DNA of 64,000 nt, from contig UBUL01000009.1 in assembly GCA_900468625.1 (NCBI GenBank), forward strand, positions 124,001 through 188,000. Reading direction: 5' to 3'. Source of the stretch: Hyphomicrobiales bacterium. GTDB lineage: Bacteria; Pseudomonadota; Alphaproteobacteria; Rhizobiales; Rhizobiaceae. Every line of letters starts with the position of its first letter. Position 1 is the first letter of the stretch. A program made the translations under genes and the position numbers. The notes beneath the pieces were generated by a model that worked only from the letters and a program-made list of their open reading frames with translations, did not search any database and was not told the DNA's origin. Shown here piece by piece: positions 32,657 through 42,100 of this stretch.

Positions 32657-35167
32657 GTGGACCAGATCGACGCGCAGCATCCCCTTACTTTACCTGCCCC
32701 CTTCACCCGCTGGTTTGCGGAAAAGGGCTGGCAGCCGCGTGCCCATCAGCTGGAGCTGCTGGCTCGCGCCGAAGCCGGCGAAAGCACGCTGCTGATTGCG
32801 CCCACTGGTGCTGGCAAGACGCTTGCCGGTTTCCTGCCGTCGCTCACCGATCTCACCCGGCGCGGCAAGATCCCGCCAGGCTCGGCCTTCACCGGCATCC
32901 ACACACTCTATATTTCGCCGCTGAAGGCGCTGGCGGTCGATATCGAGCGCAACCTGATGAAGCCCGTGTCGGAAATGGGCCTGCCTGTCACAGTCGAGAA
33001 CCGTACCGGCGATACGCCAAGCGGCAAGCGCCAGCGGCAGAAGCTCAATCCGCCCGATATTCTGCTGACGACGCCGGAGCAGGTGGCGCTCTTGCTCGCC
33101 AATCGCGAGGCCGAGCGTTTCTTCAAGGATCTGAAATACATCGTCTTCGACGAGCTGCATTCGCTCGTCACCTCCAAGCGCGGCCATATGCTGTCGCTCG
33201 GCCTTGCCCGCATCCGCAAGCTGGCGCCGCGCGTACAGACCATCGGCCTTTCAGCGACGGTCGCCGATCCCATGGACCTGCAGAAATGGCTGGTGGCGCA
33301 GCGGCCGGGGGAAGAGTGCCATTCCGGCCTCGTCATTGTCGAGGGCGGCGCCAAGCCCGATATCTCGATCCTTGCGACGGAAGAGCGCATCCCCTGGTCC
33401 GGCCACTCCGCCAAATATGCCATCCCCGATATCTATCGCGAGCTGAAGGCGCATCGCACGACGCTGCTTTTCGTCAACACTCGGTCGCAGGCCGAAATGC
33501 TGTTTCAGGAGCTGTGGTCGGCGAACGACGATAATCTGCCGATCGCGCTGCATCACGGCTCGCTCGATGTCGGCCAGCGCCGCAAGGTGGAGGCGGCCAT
33601 GGCGGAAAACCGGCTGCGCGCTGTCGTCGCCACCTCGACGCTCGATCTCGGCATTGATTGGGGCGATGTCGATCTCGTCATCCATGTCGGTGCGCCGAAG
33701 GGTGCCAGCCGGCTTGCCCAGCGTATCGGCCGCGCCAATCACCGCATGGATGAACCCTCGAAGGCAATCCTGGTGCCGGCCAACCGTTTCGAGGTCATGG
33801 AATGCCAGGGAGCGCTGGACGCCAATTATATCGGTGCGCAGGATACTCCGCCGATCGGCGCCGGCGCGCTCGACGTTCTCGCCCAGCATGTGCTCGGCAT
33901 GGCCTGTGCCGAACCCTTCGACATGCTGGAGCTCTATGATGAGGTGCAGAGTGCGGCACCCTATGCCGAGCTTTCCTGGGAGACCTTCGAGCGCATCGTC
34001 GATTTCGTCGCCACCGGAGGCTATGCGCTTAGGACCTATGAGCGCTATGCCCGCATCCGCAAGACGGCAGATGGCCGCTGGCGCGTCTCCAATCCCCAGG
34101 TCGCCCAGCAATACCGGCTGAATCTCGGCACCATCGTCGAAGAGGCGATGCTGAATATCCGCATGGTGAAACGCAATGCGCTGGGTTCGCTCGGAAGAGG
34201 CGGCGCGCCGCTCGGCAAGGTCGAGGAATATTTCGTCGAGCAATTGGCTCCTGGCGATACTTTCCTATTTTCCGGCAAGGTGCTGCGTTTCGAAGGCATC
34301 CGCGAAAGCGAATGCCTGGCCTCCCAGGCCTTCTCGCTGGACCCGAAAATTCCCTCCTATGCCGGCGGCAAGTTTCCGCTCTCGACCTATCTTGCCGATC
34401 AGGTGCGGGCGATGATTGCCGATCCCGACCGGCGGCGGCGCCTGCCGGATCAGGTGCGCGACTGGCTGGAAATTCAAAAAGAGAAGTCGCTGCTGCCGAA
34501 GCGAGAGGAGTTTCTGATCGAGACCTTTCCACGCGGCAGCCGCGCCTATCTGGTCGCCTATCCTTTCGAGGGCAGGCTGGCGCACCAGACGCTCGGCATG
34601 CTCCTGACCCGCAGGCTCGAGCGCGTCGGCGCCAAGCCCATGGGCTTTGTCGCGACCGATTATTCCCTTGGCATCTGGGGTCTGGAGGATATGGGACTGA
34701 TGATCGCCAACGGCCGTCTCAGCCTCTCCGATCTTTTCGACGAGGATATGCTCGGCGACGATCTCGAAGCGTGGCTTGACGAATCCTTCCTGCTGAAGCG
34801 TACCTTCCGCAATTGCGCCGTGATTGCCGGCTTGATCGAGCGTCGGCATCCCGGCAAGGAAAAGACCGGCCGCCAGGTGACCGTCTCGGCCGATCTGATC
34901 TATGACGTGCTGCGCAGCCACGAGCCCGATCATATCCTGCTGCAGGCGACGAGGCAGGATGCGGCGACCGGGCTTTTGGATATTGGCCGTCTTGCGGATA
35001 TGCTGAGGCGAATCAAGGGCCATATCACCCATCGGGCGCTCGACCATATTTCCCCGCTCGCCGTGCCGGTGATGCTGGAAATCGGCAAGGTGCCGGTGCC
35101 TGGCGAAGCTCATGATTCCCTGCTTGCGGAAGCGGCCGACGATCTGATCCGCGAGGCGATGGAATAG
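32657..35167 (+). CDS. Lhr-family DEXH helicase (ligase-associated DNA repair type)
   Basis: This large helicase has 836 residues. Motif I is APTGAGKT, II is DELH, III LSATV, and motifs V-VI are STLDLGIDWGDVD and QRIGRANHR. A winged-helix and Lhr C-terminal region follow. Such helicases occur with a PdeM-like phosphoesterase in DNA damage clusters, and the next gene is of that type. The start is uncertain: GTG 32657 precedes the conserved PLTLPAPF region but has no clear ribosome site. TTG 32648 is possible, and the frame stays open back through the repeat element. Confidence 0.88.
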   Translation: MDQIDAQHPLTLPAPFTRWFAEKGWQPRAHQLELLARAEAGESTLLIAPTGAGKTLAGFLPSLTDLTRRGKIPPGSAFTGIHTLYISPLKALAVDIERNLMKPVSEMGLPVTVENRTGDTPSGKRQRQKLNPPDILLTTPEQVALLLANREAERFFKDLKYIVFDELHSLVTSKRGHMLSLGLARIRKLAPRVQTIGLSATVADPMDLQKWLVAQRPGEECHSGLVIVEGGAKPDISILATEERIPWSGHSAKYAIPDIYRELKAHRTTLLFVNTRSQAEMLFQELWSANDDNLPIALHHGSLDVGQRRKVEAAMAENRLRAVVATSTLDLGIDWGDVDLVIHVGAPKGASRLAQRIGRANHRMDEPSKAILVPANRFEVMECQGALDANYIGAQDTPPIGAGALDVLAQHVLGMACAEPFDMLELYDEVQSAAPYAELSWETFERIVDFVATGGYALRTYERYARIRKTADGRWRVSNPQVAQQYRLNLGTIVEEAMLNIRMVKRNALGSLGRGGAPLGKVEEYFVEQLAPGDTFLFSGKVLRFEGIRESECLASQAFSLDPKIPSYAGGKFPLSTYLADQVRAMIADPDRRRRLPDQVRDWLEIQKEKSLLPKREEFLIETFPRGSRAYLVAYPFEGRLAHQTLGMLLTRRLERVGAKPMGFVATDYSLGIWGLEDMGLMIANGRLSLSDLFDEDMLGDDLEAWLDESFLLKRTFRNCAVIAGLIERRHPGKEKTGRQVTVSADLIYDVLRSHEPDHILLQATRQDAATGLLDIGRLADMLRRIKGHITHRALDHISPLAVPVMLEIGKVPVPGEAHDSLLAEAADDLIREAME

Positions 35168-35208
35168 GGGTGCCGCAAAGCAGACGATGAAGGTAGATTG
35201 TTAAAGTG

Positions 35209-35937
35209 ATGAACCGCCTGGCGCTAGTGCGAGATATAAATGCTCAAGGCAGCGGCGCGTCCGGCGTCGAGACCGTCGTTGAGGGCGTTGCTGCCGTGTG
35301 CGATCCGCTCGGTGCGCTCTATCTGCCGGATGCCGGCATTCTCGTCGTCTCCGATCTGCATCTGGAAAAGGGAGCCGCCTTCGCCCGTCGCGGCATGCTG
35401 CTGCCGCCCTATGATACGCTGGCGACGCTCACTGTCCTTTCCGCCGTCATCTCCCGATATGATCCGAAACTCGTCGTTTCGCTCGGCGACAATTTTCATG
35501 ATCGCGTCGGTTCGCAACATCTGCCGGAAGAATTTCGCAGCCTTATCGTCAATATGGCCCGCGGCCGCGAATGGATCTGGATCAACGGCAACCACGATCC
35601 CGACGGCACGGTCGACCTGCCCGGCCATTCGGTCGACGAGATGCATTATGGCGGACTCACCTTCCGCCACGAACCCAAAGCAGGCCTGCAGACAGGCGAA
35701 ATCGCCGGCCACCTGCACCCCTCGGCCACGGTTCGGCGCCGGGAGAAATCGGTGCGCCGCCCGTGCTTCGCGACGGATGGCGCTCGCCTGCTGATGCCGG
35801 CCTTCGGTGTGATGACCGGTGGTCTCGATCTGCGCCACAAGGCCATGGCTGGCCTCTTCGCGCGGGAAAGCCTGATTGCGCATCTGCTCGGCCGCGATCG
35901 CATCTACTCCGTCCGGTTTGGCAATCTTTCGGCCTAG
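35209..35937 (+). CDS. pdeM: PdeM-like metallophosphoesterase (ligase-associated)
   Basis: This 242-residue calcineurin-like phosphoesterase has the complete metal motifs VVSDLHLEKG, SLGDNFHD, INGNHD and AGHLHPSA. It resembles PdeM, the endonuclease-like member of the ligase-associated DNA damage group, which fits its place 41 bases after the Lhr-type helicase. ATG 35209 or GTG 35206 may start it. The stop overlaps the convergent reductase gene by 4 bases. The ligase and MBL exonuclease that often complete such clusters are not present here. Confidence 0.85.
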   Translation: MNRLALVRDINAQGSGASGVETVVEGVAAVCDPLGALYLPDAGILVVSDLHLEKGAAFARRGMLLPPYDTLATLTVLSAVISRYDPKLVVSLGDNFHDRVGSQHLPEEFRSLIVNMARGREWIWINGNHDPDGTVDLPGHSVDEMHYGGLTFRHEPKAGLQTGEIAGHLHPSATVRRREKSVRRPCFATDGARLLMPAFGVMTGGLDLRHKAMAGLFARESLIAHLLGRDRIYSVRFGNLSA

Positions 35938-36494
35938 GCTGCCTTCGCTGGCTCATAGCGCAGGATCACCGCGCCGGTCTTCAACGGGCGTGAATCGATG
36001 AGCTTCATCGGTCGCTGTTCGGTTGCCCGCTTGAAGTGCGGATTGCCGGCGCCGAGCACGACCGGAACGAGGCAGATCCTGAGTTCATCCACAAGCCCCG
36101 CCTTGAGCAGCACGTCCGTCACCTCGGCGCTGCCGAAGACGAACATGGTCTTGCCGGGTTCCTGCTTCAGCTTTTTCACTTCGGCAACAACGTCGCTGAC
36201 GACGCGGGTATTGTTCCACTCCGCCTTATCAAGCGTCCGCGAGGCGGCGATCTTGGCGATGCCGTTCATATAGGCGGCAATCTCGGGCGCTTCCGTTGCG
36301 GTCGGCCAATAGGCGGCCATGCCCTCATAGGTCTTGCGGCCGAAGATCAGCAGATCGCCTTCCTTGCCGAGCTCGGTCGCGTAGTGTTCCAGCTCATCAC
36401 CCCAGGCGAGCATGTGAAAATCGAGGTCCCAGGGCTTGGTTCCCTCGAAATAGCCGTCGAGCGTCATGAGATTCCAGACAACGAGCTTCCTCAT
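35934..36494 (-). CDS. Dihydrofolate reductase-like (RibD C-terminal) family protein
   Basis: This 186-residue protein has the dihydrofolate-reductase-like fold of the RibD C-terminal family: KLVVWNLMTLDGYFEG at the N-terminus, LLIFGRKTYEGMAAYWP, FVFGSAEVTDVLLKAGLVDELRICLVPVVLGAG. It is not the housekeeping DHFR; reductase activity is inferred and the substrate unknown. GGAGG lies before ATG (36492-36494). It is divergent from an HxlR regulator, probably its controller. Confidence 0.85.
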   Translation of the reverse strand: MRKLVVWNLMTLDGYFEGTKPWDLDFHMLAWGDELEHYATELGKEGDLLIFGRKTYEGMAAYWPTATEAPEIAAYMNGIAKIAASRTLDKAEWNNTRVVSDVVAEVKKLKQEPGKTMFVFGSAEVTDVLLKAGLVDELRICLVPVVLGAGNPHFKRATEQRPMKLIDSRPLKTGAVILRYEPAKAA

Positions 36495-36535
36495 CACTTC
36501 CTCCATTGTGATAACCATGTCGTAATCAAAACTGG

Positions 36536-36556
36536 TTGCTAAAAGCAATCGGTTGC
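36536..36556. promoter_or_regulatory. Candidate HxlR operator
   Basis: TTGCT (36536-36540), AAA, AGCAA (36544-36548), tcgg, then TTGC (36553-36556): three alternating half-sites between the divergent reductase and hxlR-like genes. Confidence 0.45.
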
Positions 36557-36604
36557 AAGCTAGCTGCACTGATGGCAAAATGCAAGCGGTTTTTGGAGAT
36601 CATC

Positions 36605-37108
36605 ATGGACGCACTGCATCGTTCCGGCTGCCCGATCAATCTGACGCTGGAAATTCTCGGCGACCGCTGGAGCCTGATCGTCATCAGGGACATCATGTTC
36701 GGCAATCGCCGGCATTTTCGTGAACTGCTGCAGAATTCCGAGGAGGGCATTGCTTCCAACATCCTCGCGGACCGTCTGAAGCGGCTGGTCGAACGGGGCC
36801 TCCTGACCCGGAACGATGATCCGACCCACAAGCAGAAGGCCGTCTACAGCCTAACGGAAATGGCGATCGATCTTGTGCCGCTGTTTGCCCATATGGGCGC
36901 CTGGGGCCGCAAGCATCTTCCGGTATCGGAGGAGCTGTCGATCCGCGCCGAGCTTCTGGAAGACGGCGGCCAAAAGCTCTGGGAGGATTTCATGGAGGAG
37001 CTGCGCGCCAAGCATCTCGGCAAGGCGCTTCCGCCCGACACACCTTCGGTGCTTGGCCGGTTGACCGAGGCCTATCTCGAGGTCGTCAATCGCCGGGAAG
37101 GCGGCTGA
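36605..37108 (+). CDS. HxlR-family transcriptional regulator
   Basis: This 167-residue MarR-like regulator of the HxlR family has the conserved N-terminal cysteine and core (SGCPINLTLEILGDRWSLIVIRDIMFGNRRHF) and wing (LLTRNDDPTHKQKAVYSLTE). The cysteine can sense oxidants or aldehydes in some relatives. GGAG (36595-36598) lies 6 bases before ATG 36605. It is divergent from the reductase-like gene, with likely half-sites between. Confidence 0.9.
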   Translation: MDALHRSGCPINLTLEILGDRWSLIVIRDIMFGNRRHFRELLQNSEEGIASNILADRLKRLVERGLLTRNDDPTHKQKAVYSLTEMAIDLVPLFAHMGAWGRKHLPVSEELSIRAELLEDGGQKLWEDFMEELRAKHLGKALPPDTPSVLGRLTEAYLEVVNRREGG

Positions 37109-37918
37109 TCAGCTCTTCCGGAACATGAAGCTTGCACCCCATCCGGTAACGAGAGCCAGCAATACGGAAAACACGCCATAGCTGATCGGCTGCTGATGCG
37201 CCGCATCCGTGATCATTTGCTCTATGCCTGTCTTGATGACGCGCAGCGGCAGGGATTTCTCACTCAGGAACTTGCCGCTCTTGAAGAGGTAGGCGCGGAC
37301 CGTGTGTACACCGTTCGGCACGTCGGCGGGAATCCTGAGGGTCGCCTTGAAAAGCGAGGAGCTGACGAAGCGCACTCCCGCCGGGTCGCTTTCGTAGAGG
37401 CCGCCTGCCGACTGCAACCGCCGGAAAGCCTGCCGGAATTCCGGCACATCGCCGACATTGCCGACGAAGCCGAGCGGGGTGAGAGGAATATGATCGACGC
37501 CGATGCCGCGATCGCTGAGTTCGAGCGGTGTGGTGATGTTGTCGACGGCGCGCGTGCTCGACAGCGAATAGGCTTCCGGCACATGTTCGAACGTCATCGA
37601 GCGGGTGTTGACCCAGATGCCGAAGACGCGCTCCTTCCTGCGAACCGTGGCATTCTCGCGCGGGCCGTCCAGCACGACGACGATATCGTATTGGCCGATC
37701 GCCAGAAGCAGTTGATCGGTATTGGAAAGGGCGCCGAAAATTGTAAGGTCGGCGCCGGCGAAATCCGAGGTGATGGCGATCTCGCTCGTCGAGGTGCCGA
37801 TTTCCATCGTCTCGCGCGCCGTCGTCGAGGTTGTCGGCTGATCGAGCAGTACCTGCGCCTGTGCGGAGAGCGGTAAAAACAAAAGCGTGGCAGCAAGGAG
37901 CAGTCCGGACCCTCTCAT
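37109..37918 (-). CDS. TIGR02186-type transmembrane protein
   Basis: This 269-residue exported protein has a signal peptide (GLLLAATLLFLPLSAQAQ), a large periplasmic beta-rich part and a C-terminal membrane anchor (ISYGVFSVLLALVTGWGASFMF) followed by FRKS. It matches the family I know as TIGR02186, of unknown function, found next to TauE-like permeases. Its ATG overlaps the permease stop as ATGA, so translation is coupled and the two probably form a complex. Confidence 0.82.
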   Translation of the reverse strand: MRGSGLLLAATLLFLPLSAQAQVLLDQPTTSTTARETMEIGTSTSEIAITSDFAGADLTIFGALSNTDQLLLAIGQYDIVVVLDGPRENATVRRKERVFGIWVNTRSMTFEHVPEAYSLSSTRAVDNITTPLELSDRGIGVDHIPLTPLGFVGNVGDVPEFRQAFRRLQSAGGLYESDPAGVRFVSSSLFKATLRIPADVPNGVHTVRAYLFKSGKFLSEKSLPLRVIKTGIEQMITDAAHQQPISYGVFSVLLALVTGWGASFMFRKS

Positions 37919-38838
37919 CGGCTCACCCCTTCCATGATGACGGAATAGACGTCCGCAGGCGTGACTACGAGAGTGATGACGAGGCGAAGGCCGACGGCCA
38001 GAACGAGGAGGCCGAGGAGCGCCCGCAATTGTTCGCCGCGCAGCTTCTGGCCGACGCGAACGCCGTATTGTGCACCGACGACGCCGGCCACCATCAGCAG
38101 GAAGGCCAGGATGATATCGACGGAATAGTTGGTGGCTGCCTGAACGATTGTCGTGAAGGCCGTCACGAAGATGACCTGGAACAGCGAAGTGCCGACGACG
38201 ACGTTTGTGGGCACGCGCAGCAGGTAGATCATGGCAGGCACGAGGATGAAGCCGCCGCCGATGCCCATCGGCGTCAGCATGCCGACGAAGAAGCCGAGGC
38301 CTATCACCGGAATGGCGCTGAGATAGAGCTTGGATTTCTTGAACCGCAGCTTCAGCGGCAGGCGCTGCACCCAGTTGTGATGGCGCGGCTTGGCGGCTGC
38401 CGGCGGCAGCTTGCCCGCCGCCCGGCGCATGGCACGTATGCTCTCCCACAGCATGAGGCTGCCCACTGTGCCGAGCAGAACCACGTAGATCAGAGAGATG
38501 ATCAGGTCGATCTGGCCGAGCCTGCGCAAAAGCACGAACAGCCAGAGGCCGAATGTTGCCCCCGCCAGACCGCCGGCAAGGAGGATCGTACCCAGTTTCA
38601 GGTCGAGCGAGCCGCGGCGAAAATGGCTGAGCGCGCCAGAAACCGAGGAGGCAACGACCTGATTGGCGCCGGTGGCGACTGCTACAACGGGTGGGATATT
38701 GTAGAAGATCAGAAGCGGTGTGATCAGGAAGCCGCCGCCGACACCGAACATGCCGGACAGAAATCCTACGGCTGTGCCCATGCCGAGAATGATGAGGATA
38801 TTCACCGACAGTTCTGCGATCGGCAGATAGATCGTCAC
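37915..38838 (-). CDS. TauE/SafE (TSUP) family permease
   Basis: This 307-residue membrane protein has about eight helices in two halves, each with the family signature (GFLSGMFGVGGGFLITPLL and GFFVGMLTPMGIGGGFILVPAM). TSUP proteins export sulfite, sulfoacetate or other organosulfur anions. The start is taken as GTG 38838 (MTIYLPIAELSVN), preceded by GGGAACAAGG; GTG 38868 is possible. It is coupled to the TIGR02186 gene downstream. Confidence 0.87.
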   Translation of the reverse strand: MTIYLPIAELSVNILIILGMGTAVGFLSGMFGVGGGFLITPLLIFYNIPPVVAVATGANQVVASSVSGALSHFRRGSLDLKLGTILLAGGLAGATFGLWLFVLLRRLGQIDLIISLIYVVLLGTVGSLMLWESIRAMRRAAGKLPPAAAKPRHHNWVQRLPLKLRFKKSKLYLSAIPVIGLGFFVGMLTPMGIGGGFILVPAMIYLLRVPTNVVVGTSLFQVIFVTAFTTIVQAATNYSVDIILAFLLMVAGVVGAQYGVRVGQKLRGEQLRALLGLLVLAVGLRLVITLVVTPADVYSVIMEGVSR

Positions 38839-39068
38839 GCCTTGTTCCCGTTTGAGGCCTTTCGGCACGATGACCGAAGCCTATTTTCCCCTTAAACGGC
38901 GGATTCTAATCTGAAATCATTGCCAGAGCCTTAGGAAAAGCCGCCCTGCATCAGTTTTGGAATGGCCAGCCATACTCTAACCCGTTTTTTTCCGCTTTTC
39001 TGTGACGTTGTCTTGCGGAGTAAGCAGGAACGGCGGCACCAGGCGGGGCCGGTCAGTCCCCGCTCAAC

Positions 39069-39098
39069 AAAATGCCGGCGCAATTGCGCCGGCATTTT
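39069..39098 (-). terminator. Palindromic terminator after podJ
   Basis: A perfect 30-base palindrome: AAAATGCCGGCGCAA is followed by its exact reverse complement. It lies 33 bases after the podJ stop and ends in TTTT in either direction. Confidence 0.85.
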
Positions 39099-39130
39099 CG
39101 ATGGATCGCTTTCCGCGGGAACCCTGAGGT

Positions 39131-42100
39131 TTACTTGTTGCGGGCGAGCAGTTCCTTTACGACTTGCTCGGTCACCCGTCCATCCGTTGGCAGGCCCACC
39201 GACTTCTGGAAGCTCTTCAGAGCGGCGACCGTCTTTTCGCCCATGGTTCCATCCGGTGCGCCGGCATCGAAACCATTCTTGTTGAGAATGGCCTGAATGT
39301 TGCGGATGGCCTTCTTCATGTCAATCGAGGCCGTGTTCACACCCTTTCCGGTGGTCCATTCATCGGGGATGTCGGTGCCGTTGGCCTTTGGGTCGGCAGC
39401 CTGTACTTTCCAGAGGTCGACCTTGGCGCGGGCGCCTTCGAGATCGGCCGGCTTCATGGCATTGGCGACTTCATCACGCTTCTGGGCGGCATCCTTGTCG
39501 CCGCTCTTTGCGGCGATCGCGAACCATTTATAGGATTCCTGCAGATCCTGCTTCACGCCGTTGCCGCGCGCATAGAGGATCGCGAGGTTGAACTGGCTGT
39601 CGGAAACGCCGAGATTGGCGGCGCGGATAAACCAGTTTGCGGCCGTATCGTAGTCCTGTGGTCCGGCCGCGCCCGAAGCGAAGAGGACGGCGAGATTGTG
39701 CATGGCGCTGGCGTTGCCCTGATTGGCGGCCTGCTCGTAATATTGCTTGGCCTTGACGAGATCGCGATCGACGCCATTGCCCTTCTCGTACATGCTGGCA
39801 AGGCGATACTGTGCGGGCGCATAGCCCTTGTCGGCCGAGAGCTGGTACCAGCTTGCAGCCTGCTTCATGTCGGCGGCAACGCCGCGGCCATCCGTATAGC
39901 GTGCGCCGATCTCGAAGAGCGCAACCGGGTCGGCCGACTTGGCTGCAGAGACGAGCGACGGCGGCTGGATGCCATCGGGCACAGTGATGTCTGGCGCTGC
40001 CGGGGTGGCGGCAGGTGCGGTCGCGGCCGCCGGGTTGGTCTGGACAAAGGCTTCTGTCTGCTGTGCAGGTGCGGCGCTGCCGGCAGGAATCAAGGTCTCG
40101 CCTGCCGCCTGGTCTCCGCCGAGCGGAGCCGCCGTCGTCAGGTGATCGCCTGCCGGTGCGGTGGCGGGGCTGGCCGGCGCCGTTGCATGCCCGGCTTCTG
40201 CTGCGCCCGTTGGGGAAACCGCTGGTGTTGCGGTCTGGCTTGCAGCAGGCTGCTGATTGCTGTCGGATGAGGCCGTGTTGCCGGCGGCGCTGTTGGTTGC
40301 GGCACCGCCAGAAGCCGGCGCTGTCGCCGAGATGGCTGCGGGGTCGGGTGCCTTCTGGCCGCGCGTCAGCGCATTCGCCAGCGGATAGGCCATGATGGCG
40401 AGCACGACGGCGCCTATCGCAAGCAGGATCGGTCGGCGGAAGCGTGAGAACACGCCACCTTGTTTCACGTCCTTCTTGGAGGCCGGCGCCGAGCGCTGCG
40501 TCAGGTCGACTTCCATAGCTGCCGCCTGGGCGGCGCGCCGGGCCGCGGCGATATAGTCGGCCCGTTCGTTTTCGGTCGGCTGGCGGGCATTTCCGTTGCG
40601 GGAGGCATTCTGGCTCGCACGCACGCGCTCCAGGATCTTCTTGATGTCAGGTGCGCCGGAGCCTGGCTCCAGCAGCTCGTTGGCCTCTTCGCCAGGCAGC
40701 ACGTCAGCTGGATCGATCGACGGCGCCTGCTCGATCACGGGGCGGTCCGGCAGAAAGATCGGCTCTGCTTTTTCCGGGGTGAAGAAACGCTTGCCGATGC
40801 TCACGAACAGGCTGGTCTTGCCGCTCTTCTTGGCTGCAGCCTTGATTTCAGCCTTCGTATTGGCGTCGATCGCCTGTGCGACCGCGACTTCGGAAGCGAC
40901 CGTGGATTCGGCGGGTGCAACCGTGCGGATGATCGGGCCAGCCTTCTGCTGCTGCACAGCCATCGGCGGTTTTATGGCCGGCATATCCTCTTCGGCGAAG
41001 ACGTCGCTTTCGAAGCTCGCGACGGGCATGGCCGGCGCGGGCTTGCGATGCTCCATGTGGTCGAGCCGGTCGGCGATCTGCAGCAGCGTATCGTGCAGGG
41101 CCTCGAAGGTGCGGTGTGTGCGTTCGTCGCTGGCGCGGCTGATATCCTCCAGGTGGCGAAGGTCTTCGGCAAGCGCCGTCAGTGCGGACATGTCGGCCGC
41201 CTGTACGCCATTGCCCATCGCGCCTTCGCGCGAATAAGCCTCGACGACGGTTTCCGCCGCATGGCGTGCCGCCTCGATGATATATTCGTCGTTGGTTGCC
41301 ATATAGTCTTCGATCGCGCTCATCCGGCGGTCGAAATCTGCGGGCAAATGATCGGCAGCAGCCCGTGGTTCGTGCGTCAGCAATGTCGAGAGATGGGCGA
41401 TCTGCTCTTCGAGATTGCGCAGTGCCTGCGTATCCGTGGGCGGTGCGACCGTGCTGGCTTCAAGCCGTGCGGCAATGTCGGAAAGGCGTCCTTCCAGGCG
41501 CCGCACCATGCCGTCGTCAATGCCGGCGGCCGGGGCCGGCGGGTGGAAATCCATCTCGTCGATGCGGCGGGCGAGATAATCCAGACGGTCCGCCAGTACA
41601 TTGCCGACAGACCCGTGTTCGAGCGCATCGATCTTGTGGGAGATGTCGGCGAGATAGGTGACGAGTTCGGGCTGCGGTGCAGCCTTCTGCGAGCGTTCCA
41701 TCAGGTGCGAAAGCTGGTCCAGGCGTTCTTCCAGTCGGGCGACGGCCTTGGCGCTGCCCAGCTCATCGATGCGCATGGCGAGCGCCTCGAGACGGCCGGA
41801 AAGATCGTCGGCCGGCAGGCGGCGCGCTGAGTCGCGGTACATCAGATCGATCTGGTCGGCAAGGCCGCTCAAGCGACCTTCCAGCCGCTGCATCGCCTGA
41901 TCCTGCGGCTGCATCATGGAGCCGAGGCTCTCCATCGCGGTCGCGATCGTCAGCAGCTTGTTTTCCAGCGCATGCACGGCCGGACTGTCGTTCATGCCGC
42001 CGAGATGCTGCTTGATGTCATCGAGACGATAGGCGAGCGAGACGAGCTCGTCCTGCAGGCTCATCGTATCGATCGCTTTAACCTGGCGCCCCACATGATG

